22,855 nt of DNA from SIG454 sp045646365 (GCA_045646365.1 JAZRKP010000070.1:1-22855), one strand, 5' to 3'. Positions 1-8,208 are shown, counted from the first letter of the stretch. Notes: generated from the sequence alone by a model not told the origin. Numbers and translations: made by a program.

Positions 1-1244
1 ACTGCACCAATTTGCATTCGCTTTGACGCATAACCATCGTGGTAAAGTTCGTCAACCTGACCTGTTGCAAGACCAATCTGGTTACCATATGAACTATAAC
101 CATTTGCAGCGGTTGTCACAATCTTTCTCTGCGGAAGCTTACCCTTTAATGTTTCCGAAACCGGAACTGTCGGGTCAGCCGCACCTGTTACACGCATAGC
201 CGCATAAACATAACTTCTTCCAGAAAGCGGGTCACGGATAGCCCCGCCGATACAGGTCGCCGCACCACCAAATGGTTCAATTTCTGTCGGGTGGTTATGT
301 GTTTCATTCTTAAATAAAAGCAACCACTTTTCCGTCTTACCCTCGCACTCAACATCAATCTTAACTGTGCAGGCATTGATTTCTTCCGACTCGTCAAGTC
401 CGTCAAGCTTGCCGACAGATTTTAAATATCTTGTTGCCAAAGTCGCAATATCCATAAGGTTAATCGGCTTTGTTCTGCCAAGCTTCTCACGGGTTTCAAG
501 GTATCTTGTGTAAGATTTCTGTAAAAGTTCATCCTCGAATGTAATTTTATCAATAGTTGTGAGGAATGTTGTGTGACGGCAATGGTCTGACCAATATGTA
601 TCAATCATTTTGATTTCTGTAATAGTTGGGTCACGCTTTTCCGATAAGAAATAGCTCTGGCAGAACTTAATATCGTCAAAGTCCATTGCAAGACCATATT
701 CGTCAATGAATGCCTTAAGTTCAGCATCTGAAAGCTTTGTAAAGCCATCAAGAGTTTTAACTGTTGTTGGAATATCGTATTCAACCTTAAGAGTTTCCGC
801 TGTTTCAAGGGATGCTTCTCTTGCTTCAACCGGGTTGATTACATATTTCTTAATTGCGTCAATATTATCTTGCGTAAGATTACCCTTTAAAGCGTAAATT
901 CTTGCAGTTTTAACTGTTGGTCTTTCGCCTTTTGAGATAAGCTGAATACATTCAGCAGCAGATGCCGCTCTCTGGTCGAACTGACCCGGGAGATATTCAA
1001 CGCCGAAAACTGTATAGCCATCAATGTTTATCTCCTCTGATGCGATATCAAGCTGTGGCTCGGAGAAAACTGTCTGAACACAGTAATCAAAAAGCTCCTT
1101 GTCAACGCCTTCAATATCGTATCTGTTAAAAAGTCTTACCTCTTCAAGACCTTTAATCTGAAGAAGTGATGTGATATCAGAGAGAACTGCCTTTGCCTCG
1201 TTTGCAAGGTGAGGCTTTTTCTCCACATAAATTCTGTATACCAT
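1..1244 (-). CDS. purL: Phosphoribosylformylglycinamidine synthase, long single-chain type, 3' part missing
   Basis: Makes FGAM from FGAR, ATP and glutamine in the fourth step of purine synthesis. About 414 N-terminal codons are present; the gene runs off the left edge. The translation opens MVYRIYVEKKPHLANEA, a PurS-like N-terminal domain, followed by the linker motif YWSDHCRH at residues 217-224 and the first synthetase-domain motif NETHNHPTE from residue 313, then GGAATCIGGAIRDP. An N-terminal PurS-like domain fused to the synthetase marks the long (about 1,200-residue) form that carries its own glutaminase domain, so separate purS and purQ genes are not expected. The ATG at 1244 follows an AGGCAGGG ribosome binding site. 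It lies 22 bp after purD and is the last visible gene of the operon. The C-terminal glutaminase is not in the window, so its integrity cannot be judged. Two copies of the palindrome TCTTGYGYAAGAT lie inside it (504-516 and 868-880). Confidence 0.95.
   Translation of the reverse strand, partial: MVYRIYVEKKPHLANEAKAVLSDITSLLQIKGLEEVRLFNRYDIEGVDKELFDYCVQTVFSEPQLDIASEEINIDGYTVFGVEYLPGQFDQRAASAAECIQLISKGERPTVKTARIYALKGNLTQDNIDAIKKYVINPVEAREASLETAETLKVEYDIPTTVKTLDGFTKLSDAELKAFIDEYGLAMDFDDIKFCQSYFLSEKRDPTITEIKMIDTYWSDHCRHTTFLTTIDKITFEDELLQKSYTRYLETREKLGRTKPINLMDIATLATRYLKSVGKLDGLDESEEINACTVKIDVECEGKTEKWLLLFKNETHNHPTEIEPFGGAATCIGGAIRDPLSGRSYVYAAMRVTGAADPTVPVSETLKGKLPQRKIVTTAANGYSSYGNQIGLATGQVDELYHDGYASKRMQIGA
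504..516 (+). repeat. Palindromic motif TCTTGYGYAAGAT, copy 1
   Basis: TCTTGTGTAAGAT, inside purL, where the opposite strand codes S-Y-T-R. Flanked by TA on the left, giving a TATCTT/AAGAT inverted repeat. Confidence 0.6.
868..880 (+). repeat. Palindromic motif TCTTGYGYAAGAT, copy 2
   Basis: TCTTGCGTAAGAT, inside purL in a different reading frame from copy 1 (L-T-Q-D), so the shared sequence is not a protein motif. Confidence 0.6.
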
Positions 1245-1266
1245 TTAATTCCCTGCCTTTCTTATT

Positions 1267-2520
1267 TTAAGCACGGAGTGCTCTTTGTCCTATATCGTTT
1301 CTATAATACGCATTATCAAAGGATACGGTTTTAACTGTTTCGTAAGCCTTATCAATAGCTTCCTTAAGAGTTGGTGCTGTTTCCGTAACGCCCAAAACTC
1401 TTCCGCCTGCAGTTAAAAGCTTACCATCTTCAAGCTTTGCACCTGCAACATAGATATTTTTATCCTTTGGCATTGTTATTTCAAAACCGCTGTCATACTT
1501 TTCAGGATAGCCGTTTGACGCCATAACAACACAAGCCGCACATCCGTCCATAAATTCAACATCCGATTCCTTTAATTCCTTGTCGCTGATTTTCAGCATA
1601 ATATCCATTAAGTCGCTCTTTAAAAGGGGAAGAACAACCTGAGTTTCTGGGTCACCGAAACGACAGTTATACTCAATAACTTTCGGACCTTTTTCCGTCA
1701 GCATAAGTCCGAAATAAAGGCAACCTGAAAAGCTTCTGCCCTCTTTGTTCATAGCTTCCATTGTCGGGATAAAAATTGTATCCATACACACTTTGGCGAT
1801 TTCGTCTGTGTAATATGGATTAGGAGAGATTGTTCCCATTCCACCTGTGTTAAGGCCTTCGTCATTATCCTTTGCACGCTTATGGTCCATAGAGGAAACC
1901 ATAGGAACAAGGGTTTTTCCATCCGTAAACGAAAGAACGGAAACCTCCGGACCTGTTAAAAATTCCTCAATAACGATATTATTACCGCTTGCACCAAAAA
2001 CCTTATCCTCCATTATAGAGCGGACAGCGTCCTTTGCTTCCTCTCTGGTCTGGGCGATTATAACACCCTTTCCGAGAGCAAGCCCATCGGCCTTGATAAC
2101 TGTCGGAATTGGTGCAGTTTCAAGATATTCATAGGCTTTTTTCGCATCGTCAAATATCTCGAACTCTGCTGTTGGAATATTATATTTCTTCATAAGATTC
2201 TTGGAAAACGCCTTGCTTCCCTCGATTATTGCCGCCGCCTTATTAGGTCCGAATGTTTTCACTCCAACCTCATTAAGAGCGTCAACCGCACCTAAAACAA
2301 GAGGGTCATCAGGTGCAACAACTGCAAAATCAATCTTATTTTCTGTTGCAAATTCAGCGATTTTGTCAATTTCTTTAGCTCCGATAGGTACGCAGACTGC
2401 ATCATTGGCAATTCCGCCGTTTCCGGGGAGAGCATAAATCTCGCTGACCTTTTCGCTCTCCTTAAGCTTTTTGATGATGGCGTGTTCTCTGCCTCCGCCA
2501 CCGACTACCATAACCTTCAT
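1267..2520 (-). CDS. purD: Phosphoribosylamine-glycine ligase (GAR synthetase)
   Basis: Joins phosphoribosylamine and glycine with ATP to give GAR, the second step of purine synthesis. The protein has 417 residues, normal for the family. It starts with the glycine-rich MVVGGGGREHA (residues 4-14) of the N-terminal domain. The ATP-grasp region includes ADGLALGKGV at 144-153, EEFLTGPEVS at 185-194 and the metal-binding NCRFGDPETQ at 285-294. The start is fixed by GGAGGT nine bases upstream. It sits between the AICAR transformylase gene and purL, in the same direction. The product, phosphoribosylamine's amide GAR, is the substrate of the PurN encoded in the same operon. Upstream, in the gap to the transformylase gene, is a perfect 9-bp hairpin (2543-2564). 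Nothing in the protein looks unusual. Confidence 0.97.
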   Translation of the reverse strand: MKVMVVGGGGREHAIIKKLKESEKVSEIYALPGNGGIANDAVCVPIGAKEIDKIAEFATENKIDFAVVAPDDPLVLGAVDALNEVGVKTFGPNKAAAIIEGSKAFSKNLMKKYNIPTAEFEIFDDAKKAYEYLETAPIPTVIKADGLALGKGVIIAQTREEAKDAVRSIMEDKVFGASGNNIVIEEFLTGPEVSVLSFTDGKTLVPMVSSMDHKRAKDNDEGLNTGGMGTISPNPYYTDEIAKVCMDTIFIPTMEAMNKEGRSFSGCLYFGLMLTEKGPKVIEYNCRFGDPETQVVLPLLKSDLMDIMLKISDKELKESDVEFMDGCAACVVMASNGYPEKYDSGFEITMPKDKNIYVAGAKLEDGKLLTAGGRVLGVTETAPTLKEAIDKAYETVKTVSFDNAYYRNDIGQRALRA

Positions 2521-2542
2521 TGGATTACCTCCGTATTTTCGC

Positions 2543-2564
2543 CTTTATCTTGTGTAAGATAAAG
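2543..2564 (-). repeat. Intercistronic perfect hairpin containing palindrome copy 3
   Basis: In mRNA sense CTTTATCTT, loop ACAC, AAGATAAAG: a perfect 9-bp stem in the 56-bp gap between the AICAR transformylase gene and purD. No T-run follows on either strand, so it is not a standard terminator; it could be an RNA-stability or processing element. Its core (2548-2560 on the plus strand) is one of five copies of TCTTGYGYAAGAT in the window. Confidence 0.6.
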
Positions 2565-2576
2565 AATAATTATCAA

Positions 2577-3764
2577 TTAGTGATGGAAAAGACGCATTTT
2601 TGTCATCGCCATAACCATACCGTGTTTATTACAAGCCGCAATAACATTATCGTCACGGATTGAACCGCCCGGCTGAGCCACATAGGAAACACCGCTCTTT
2701 GCCGCTCTTTCAATGTTATCACCGAATGGGAAGAATGCATCAGAGCCAAGAGCCACACCGCTTATTGTTGCAAGATAAGCCTTTTGTTCTTCCTTTGTAA
2801 ACGGTTCCGGTTTTTCTTTAAAGATTGTCTCCCAGATTCCGTCTGCCAAAACATCTTCATCATCGTCTGAAATATATATATCAATAGCATTATCTCTGTC
2901 AGGTCTGCCAACCGTGTCAAGGAACGGAAGGTTAAGCACTTTTTCGTGCTGACGGAGATGCCAGATATCTGCCTTGTTTCCTGCAAGTCTTGTACAGTGA
3001 ATTCTTGACTGCTGACCTGCGCCAACACCGATTGCCTGACCGTCTTTAGCAAAGCAAACGGAGTTTGACTGTGTATACTTAAGAGTTATAAGTGCAATAA
3101 TCAAGTCACGCTTTGCATCTGTTGGGAATTCCTTATTATCTGTAACGATTTCGCTTAAAAGCTCCTCGTCAATTTTGAAATTATTTCTGCCCTGCTGGAA
3201 TGTTATTCCGTAAACCTGTTTATTTTCAATCTCATCAGGAACGAAGTTCGGGTCAATCTTTACTATATTATATGTACCCTTTCTCTTTTCCTTTAATATT
3301 TCAAGAGCCTCTTCATCAAAGTCAGGAGCGATAACCCCGTCGCTAACCTCTCTCTTAATGAGCTTTGCAGTTGTCACATCGCATTTATGTGAAAGAGCAA
3401 TCCAGTCACCAAAAGAGCTCATTCTGTCAGTTCCTCTGGCTCTTGCATAAGCTGTTGCAAGAGGGGATTCGTCAAGACCTTCAATATCGTCAACCCAGCA
3501 AGCCTTTTTAAGAGTTTCGCTCATTGGGATACCAACTGCCGCAGATGTTGGGCTAACATGCTTAAAGGATGTTGCAGTTTCAATCCCGCCAAGAGCTGTG
3601 CTTAATTCCTTAACAAGCTGCCAGCTGTTAAAAGCATCAAGAAAATTTATATAGCCCGGCTTGCCGCAAAGGATTTCAATAGGAAGCTCGCTACCATCTG
3701 CCATAAAGATTTTCGCAGGCTTCTGATTTGGGTTACAACCATATTTTAATTCAAATTCTTTCAT
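2577..3764 (-). CDS. purH: Stand-alone AICAR transformylase (PurH C-terminal type, no cyclohydrolase domain)
   Basis: Transfers a formyl group from 10-formyl-THF to AICAR (ZMP) to give FAICAR. The protein is 395 residues and corresponds to the transformylase part of bifunctional PurH: the catalytic Lys-His pair is at K68-H69 in SFKHVSPTSAAVG, and the C-terminus has QPGGSIRDDNVI. The roughly 190-residue N-terminal MGS-like IMP cyclohydrolase domain of ordinary PurH is absent. The ATG at 3764 starts directly with MKEFELKYGCNPNQ, typical for stand-alone forms, so this is not a truncation. The missing second activity is supplied by the purO gene immediately upstream, 21 bp away. Its substrate ZMP and the derived ZTP are the ligands of the riboswitch at the head of this operon. 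The symbol purH is used loosely; stand-alone versions have other names. Confidence 0.93.
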   Translation of the reverse strand: MKEFELKYGCNPNQKPAKIFMADGSELPIEILCGKPGYINFLDAFNSWQLVKELSTALGGIETATSFKHVSPTSAAVGIPMSETLKKACWVDDIEGLDESPLATAYARARGTDRMSSFGDWIALSHKCDVTTAKLIKREVSDGVIAPDFDEEALEILKEKRKGTYNIVKIDPNFVPDEIENKQVYGITFQQGRNNFKIDEELLSEIVTDNKEFPTDAKRDLIIALITLKYTQSNSVCFAKDGQAIGVGAGQQSRIHCTRLAGNKADIWHLRQHEKVLNLPFLDTVGRPDRDNAIDIYISDDDEDVLADGIWETIFKEKPEPFTKEEQKAYLATISGVALGSDAFFPFGDNIERAAKSGVSYVAQPGGSIRDDNVIAACNKHGMVMAMTKMRLFHH

Positions 3765-3785
3765 TTGTATATTTTCCTTTCTGAC

Positions 3786-4505
3786 TTATTTATTCTTGTT
3801 TATCATGCGATTAACTTCTTCGCCTGTTTCAAGGTCGATATAACGAACATAGAGAGAAATCTTATTCTGCTCGTTAAGGTTTTCCCAGATACCGTTTGTA
3901 AACTCGTCAATATCGTTTGGAATTGCAACTCTTTCAGGCTCACCGCAGAATGTCGGAATCGGGTTTCCGTCGCAGATATATGTGTGGAGGAAGTGACCGA
4001 GACCGTTAATCGGAGAATATGAATAGTGATAACGGTTACAGCCTGTACCCTCGGCGTCCGCACTCTTTAAGATACTCATTTCATAAGTAAAATCAGGCTT
4101 ATCAAATGTAAACATTGCACTGATTCTTGGTGTTAGATTTGGAGCGTCTGGCTCAAACTCACGGGTTGTCAGTGCCTCTGTGAAGCTTTTTTCTTCCTTT
4201 AAGAAGTTATAAATTGTATCGGTCTGGTCGCCGTTTGTAACGATAAGCTTATTTTCATAAACTCTGATTGGCGAATAGATTATAAGAGACGGGTCCTCCA
4301 CCTTTGAAGCATCAAACGGGTGGATAATAACTTCGCTTCCGTTTTCAACAAAAATACGGTTACGGCTGTTTTCACTGCGTCCCATAATGAAATACGCGAA
4401 AGCCGCTTTCTTTCCGTCCTGACTCTTACCACAGATTATACCTCTGCCTGCATATGAATTATTCTTAAGCAAGTCCTCAATTTTGTTTATCTCGTAAATA
4501 TTCAT
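3786..4505 (-). CDS. purO: IMP cyclohydrolase, PurO type
   Basis: Closes the ring of FAICAR to give IMP, the last step of de novo synthesis. The protein has 239 residues and matches the PurO-type (archaeal-type) IMP cyclohydrolase family rather than the MGS-like domain of PurH: it starts MNIYEINKIEDLLKNNSYAGRG and has GKSQDGKKAAFAYFIMGRS near residues 26-44, NRIF just after, and a TPRISAMF segment near the middle. It lies between purN (5 bp gap) and the stand-alone transformylase gene, which lacks a cyclohydrolase domain, so the two proteins together replace bifunctional PurH. No signal peptide or membrane segment; cytoplasmic. Start chosen because an AAGGAGATAAGAAT ribosome binding site lies just upstream. 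The family assignment is from recalled sequence features, not a search. Confidence 0.9.
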   Translation of the reverse strand: MNIYEINKIEDLLKNNSYAGRGIICGKSQDGKKAAFAYFIMGRSENSRNRIFVENGSEVIIHPFDASKVEDPSLIIYSPIRVYENKLIVTNGDQTDTIYNFLKEEKSFTEALTTREFEPDAPNLTPRISAMFTFDKPDFTYEMSILKSADAEGTGCNRYHYSYSPINGLGHFLHTYICDGNPIPTFCGEPERVAIPNDIDEFTNGIWENLNEQNKISLYVRYIDLETGEEVNRMINKNK

Positions 4506-4510
4506 TATTC

Positions 4511-5125
4511 TTATCTCCTTTTACTTTTCACAATCTTCTTTGCAACCAGTTCTGTTGCCTGAGGAAGAATTATCCATTCCGCGTGGCGCATAACTCTCAT
4601 CTGCAATGAACTTGGTGTATCGCTTTGAAGAATTTTAACAGGTTTCTGGAGGATTATTTCGCCACCGTCAGGAATTTCGTTAACATAATGAACTGTTGCG
4701 CCTGTAACCTTAACCCCATAGGAAAGCGCCGCCTCATGGACACGGAGTCCGTAAAAGCCTTCACCGCAGAAAGACGGGATAAGGGATGGGTGGACATTTA
4801 TAATTCTCTTTTCGTATTTTTTGATAAAGTTCTCACTCAGGATACTCATAAACCCTGCGAGAACAATAAAGTCTATTTCATAGTCCTCAAGCTGTTTGAG
4901 TATTTTATCTTCAAAATCCTGCTGATTCTTACAAGACTTTTTCGAAACGATTGCGGCGGGAATATCGTTCTCCTCCGCACGGGTAAGCGCATACGCCTCA
5001 GGGTTGCTTGAAACAACCAAAGAAATCTCTCCGCTTTTGATTATTCCGCTTTTCTGTGCATCAATCAGTGCCTGAAGATTTGTTCCGCCACCCGAAACCA
5101 AAACTGCTATTTTAGCTTTTAGCAT
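4511..5125 (-). CDS. purN: GAR formyltransferase
   Basis: Formylates GAR with 10-formyl-THF to FGAR, third step of the pathway. It has 204 residues, the normal length. The N-terminal nucleotide-binding loop SGGGTNLQAL is at 11-20. The catalytic triad is visible as N110 and H112 in INVHPSLIPSF and D153 in VNEIPDGGEIILQ. Its ATG lies inside the last codons of purM (7-bp overlap, 5119-5125), with a GGAGG twelve bases upstream, so the two are likely translationally coupled. The gene is folate-dependent, as is the AICAR transformylase two genes on, which fits control by a riboswitch sensing ZMP/ZTP, a signal of low 10-formyl-THF. Nothing odd in the sequence. Confidence 0.97.
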   Translation of the reverse strand: MLKAKIAVLVSGGGTNLQALIDAQKSGIIKSGEISLVVSSNPEAYALTRAEENDIPAAIVSKKSCKNQQDFEDKILKQLEDYEIDFIVLAGFMSILSENFIKKYEKRIINVHPSLIPSFCGEGFYGLRVHEAALSYGVKVTGATVHYVNEIPDGGEIILQKPVKILQSDTPSSLQMRVMRHAEWIILPQATELVAKKIVKSKRR

Positions 5126-6156
5126 ATTGTCACTTTATCCTCCGACTTGATGATTTCACCAATGATATAAGCATCTTCTCCGCTTTCCTTAAGGCTCTTA
5201 AGTGCCGCTTCTGCCTCTGCCTTGGAAACTACAACGCTCATACCAACGCCCATATTGAATGTGTTGAACATATCCCTTTCAGAGATGTTACCTTTTTTCG
5301 CAATAAGGTCAAAAATCGGGAGAACTTTAACTGCACTTCTGTCAATCTTTGCACCGAAACCGTCGGGAAGACTTCTTGGGATATTTTCATAGAATCCGCC
5401 GCCTGTTATATGTGAAACTGCCTTAACAGTAACCTTTTCAAAGAGGGCGAGCATTGGCTTGACATAGATTTTTGTTGGTGTTAAAAGTGTTTCCAAAATT
5501 GACTTTCCGCCAAGCTCTTCACAAGGAGACTTAATATCCGCATTTTCAATATCAAATACTTTTCTCACAAGAGAGAATCCGTTTGAGTGAACACCTGATG
5601 ACGGGATACCGATTATAACATCTCCTTCTTCGATTGTTGAATTATCAAGCACTTTTGACTTATCAACAACACCAACAGAGAAGCCTGCAAGGTCATATTC
5701 GTCAACAGGGTAGAATCCAGGCATTTCAGCAGTTTCACCACCGATTAAAGCACATCCTGACTGAACACATCCCTCTGCGATACCTGAAACGATGTCTGCA
5801 ATCTTTTCAGGAACATTCTTTCCGCAAGCGATATAGTCAAGGAAGAAGAGCGGTTTTGCACCGCAACAAATAATATCGTTTACACACATAGCAACGCAGT
5901 CGATACCAACTGTGTTATGCTTGTCCGACAAGAAGGCAAGCTTAAGCTTTGTTCCAACCCCGTCTGTTCCGCTTACCAAAACAGGCTTTTCAATTCCCGT
6001 CATATCAAGTTCAAAAAGACCGCCGAAACCGCCTATATCTGTTGTTTTTCCGTTCACCATTGTTTTCGCAATGTGTTGTTTCATAAGTTCAACGGCTCTG
6101 TATCCCGCTGTGATGTCAACTCCTGCTGCTGCATAGCTTTCACTGTAACTTTTCAT
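5119..6156 (-). CDS. purM: Phosphoribosylformylglycinamidine cyclo-ligase (AIR synthetase)
   Basis: Converts FGAM and ATP to AIR, the fifth step, as a cytoplasmic dimer. The 345 residues are standard length. Recognisable family motifs: AGVDITAGYRAVELMK at 11-26, the ATP-binding loop SGTDGVGTKLK at 62-72, GGETAEMPGFY in the middle and SSGVHSNGFSLVRK after it. It lies between purF (33-bp gap) and purN (7-bp overlap), the common purF-purM-purN order in Firmicutes. The start at 6156 has an AAAGGATAAAAAT leader. Its substrate comes from the purL product at the far end of the operon. Confidence 0.98.
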   Translation of the reverse strand: MKSYSESYAAAGVDITAGYRAVELMKQHIAKTMVNGKTTDIGGFGGLFELDMTGIEKPVLVSGTDGVGTKLKLAFLSDKHNTVGIDCVAMCVNDIICCGAKPLFFLDYIACGKNVPEKIADIVSGIAEGCVQSGCALIGGETAEMPGFYPVDEYDLAGFSVGVVDKSKVLDNSTIEEGDVIIGIPSSGVHSNGFSLVRKVFDIENADIKSPCEELGGKSILETLLTPTKIYVKPMLALFEKVTVKAVSHITGGGFYENIPRSLPDGFGAKIDRSAVKVLPIFDLIAKKGNISERDMFNTFNMGVGMSVVVSKAEAEAALKSLKESGEDAYIIGEIIKSEDKVTIC

Positions 6157-6189
6157 AATTTTTATCCTTTCTTAAGTGCATTATTTCCT

Positions 6190-7614
6190 TTATTCTTTGC
6201 CGTTCCAGCAATATGTGCAAAGCTTACACGGTTCAATACCGATAGCCTCAATCAACCCTTCAAGGGACTGGAATTCCAGCGATGCAAAATTGAATTTTTC
6301 ACAAATTGCTTTTCGGAGATTTTTACCTCGTTCTGTTTTAGAATCGCTGTATTCATCAATATATTTCATTCCCTCTTCGCCCTCAAGTTCCATAATGATA
6401 CGACGGGCAATAAGCTCCATATCATCTGTACCTCTGGTGAAGTTTAGATATTTACAGCTATACATAATCGGTGGGCAAGCCGACCGCATATGAACTGACT
6501 TTGCTCCGTTTTCGTAGAGAAAATCAACTGTTCCTTTAAGTTGTGTTCCTCTCACTATCGAGTCATCAACAAAGAGAAGATTTTTATCGTGAATAAGCTC
6601 CTCAACGGGGATTTGCTTCATCTTCGCAATTTTATTTCTGTCTTTCTGGCTGGCAGGAGTGAAACTTTTCTGCCATGTCGGAGTATACTTTATAAACGGT
6701 CTTGCAAATGGGATATGGCTTTTATTAGCATAACCAATGGCGTGAGGCGTTCCCGAATCAGGGACTCCGCAGGCATAGTCAATCCCCTCTAAAAGTCCTG
6801 CCTCTCTGTCACTTTCCGCCATAATTTCACCGTTACGATAACGCATAACCTCAACATTGACTCCCTCATAATTAGCAGTTGGGAATCCGTAATATGACCA
6901 AAGGAATGAACACACTTTCATTTCCTTTTCAGGAGGAGAAAGAACTGTTATATTCTCTGCGGTTATTTCAACAATCTCGCCCGGACCAAGCTCTTTTTCA
7001 CTTGCATAACCAAGCTTCTTATAAGCATAGTCTTCAAACGAAACCGCGTACCCGTCTTCATTCTTACCAATCAGAATCGGAATTCGCCCATATCTGTCTC
7101 TTGCGGCGATAAGCACCCCGTCTTCTTTCAGAATGAGGATTGACGCTGAGCCGTCTATAACACTTTGCGCAAACTTTATTCCGTCAACAAATGTATCTTT
7201 CTGGTTAATAAGCGACGCTATAAGTTCAACTGAGTTAACCTTCCCGCCTGTCATAACTCCGAAATGTCCGCCGTTATTCAATATATACTCATTTATAAGT
7301 TCTTCAGCATTATTTATGCACCCAATCATACTGATTGCATAAGCACCTATACTTGAACGGATAAGAAGCGGTTGCGGGTCACTGTCACTTATACAACCAA
7401 TGGCACTTGAACCGTGCATATCATCAAAAATCTTTTCAAACTTTGTCCGAAACGGCGAATTTTCGATATTATGAATATCCCGTTGAAGTCCCGTTTCCTC
7501 GCTGACAGCCGCCATTCCTGCTCTTCTTGTTCCAAGGTGGGAATGATAATCCGTTCCGAAAAACACATCGGAAATCGCATCATGCTTGCTTACTGTTCCA
7601 AAAAATCCTCCCAT
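6190..7614 (-). CDS. purF: PurF-like amidophosphoribosyltransferase with degenerate glutaminase domain
   Basis: By family this makes phosphoribosylamine from PRPP, the committed step. The 474 residues fit PurF. The phosphoribosyltransferase part looks intact: the PRPP loop VDDSIVRGT has its acidic pair at D350-D351. Four cysteines match the Bacillus-type 4Fe-4S ligands: C235, C387, C466 and C469. The glutaminase half is abnormal. The protein starts MGGFFGTVS, with Gly where processed PurF has its catalytic Cys1; a stop codon lies in frame two codons upstream and a GGAGG fixes the start, so no propeptide is hidden. By my alignment to E. coli PurF, R73 corresponds to Ser, N101 to Ile (G102 kept) and D127 to Ser. 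It may use free ammonia, borrow a glutaminase, or not be the main PurF. The operon position, between purE and purM, still argues for a purine role. Confidence 0.88.
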   Translation of the reverse strand: MGGFFGTVSKHDAISDVFFGTDYHSHLGTRRAGMAAVSEETGLQRDIHNIENSPFRTKFEKIFDDMHGSSAIGCISDSDPQPLLIRSSIGAYAISMIGCINNAEELINEYILNNGGHFGVMTGGKVNSVELIASLINQKDTFVDGIKFAQSVIDGSASILILKEDGVLIAARDRYGRIPILIGKNEDGYAVSFEDYAYKKLGYASEKELGPGEIVEITAENITVLSPPEKEMKVCSFLWSYYGFPTANYEGVNVEVMRYRNGEIMAESDREAGLLEGIDYACGVPDSGTPHAIGYANKSHIPFARPFIKYTPTWQKSFTPASQKDRNKIAKMKQIPVEELIHDKNLLFVDDSIVRGTQLKGTVDFLYENGAKSVHMRSACPPIMYSCKYLNFTRGTDDMELIARRIIMELEGEEGMKYIDEYSDSKTERGKNLRKAICEKFNFASLEFQSLEGLIEAIGIEPCKLCTYCWNGKE

Positions 7615-7643
7615 ATTTTACCTCCGTTTTGTCAATTCTTTAA

Positions 7644-8138
7644 TCAGCCGTTAAACTGTTCCTCAATAGCCTTGTTTTTTTCAAGCACCTTATCAGATGC
7701 CGCTTTTCTTGCCGCAATAAGCTTTTTCGAAAGTTCTTCATCACTCACTGCGAGAATCTGTATACAAAGCAGAGCGGCATTAACAGCACCGTTTATACCA
7801 ACTGTTGCAACCGGGATACCGGGAGGCATCATAACAGTTGACAAGAGTGCGTCAACGCCGTCAAGACAAGCCGCTTTAACAGGAATACCAACAACCGGCA
7901 AAGTTGTGTTTGCAGCGATTGCACCTGCAAGATGCGCCGCCATTCCTGCCGCAGCAATTATTGCACCAAATCCATTTTTAATAGCATTCTGAGAAAAACT
8001 TTTCGCTTCCTCGGGAGTTCTGTGTGCAGAAAAAACATGCACCTCATAAGGAACACCGTATTCTTTAAGCGTATTTATAGCTTTTTCAACAACAGGAAGG
8101 TCACTGTCACTTCCCATAATAATTCCGATTTTCTTCAT
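7644..8138 (-). CDS. purE: N5-carboxyaminoimidazole ribonucleotide mutase (class I PurE)
   Basis: Catalytic subunit of AIR carboxylation: in class I it converts N5-CAIR to CAIR. The 164 residues are normal. GSDSDLP at 9-15 and SAHRTPEE at 37-44 are the phosphate and carboxylate binding motifs of class I; the class II (CO2-using) pattern is not seen. No purK, which makes N5-CAIR, lies in the window, so it must be elsewhere or the reaction proceeds non-enzymatically at high bicarbonate. This is the first gene of the operon, directly after the riboswitch terminator, with GGAGG upstream of the ATG. purF follows after 29 bp. Confidence 0.97.
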   Translation of the reverse strand: MKKIGIIMGSDSDLPVVEKAINTLKEYGVPYEVHVFSAHRTPEEAKSFSQNAIKNGFGAIIAAAGMAAHLAGAIAANTTLPVVGIPVKAACLDGVDALLSTVMMPPGIPVATVGINGAVNAALLCIQILAVSDEELSKKLIAARKAASDKVLEKNKAIEEQFNG

Positions 8139-8164
8139 TTTCTAACCTCCATTTTAAAATAAGC

Positions 8165-8208
8165 AAACAAAAAGGGCAGACAAATCCTCACACAGGAAAA
8201 GTCTGCCC
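8165..8208 (-). terminator. Riboswitch-controlled intrinsic terminator
   Basis: In transcript sense GGGCAGAC (8201-8208) pairs perfectly with GTCTGCCC (8174-8181), with an inner TCCT/AGGA pairing in the loop, followed by TTTTTGTTTGC. The 5' arm shares its first bases with the end of the ZTP aptamer (TGGGCA), so ligand binding should block the hairpin and let transcription continue into purE. Confidence 0.9.

Noticed and set aside
2577..3764. Truncated purH pseudogene
   Set aside because: The start has a ribosome binding site context, the catalytic Lys-His is kept, and the missing domain's activity is coded next door by purO.
5917..6447. Long open frame on the plus strand opposite purM and purF
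   Set aside because: Lies wholly antisense to two clear genes across their junction, has no ribosome binding site or recognisable domain, and its cysteine/phenylalanine-rich translation is what the reverse of these genes gives.
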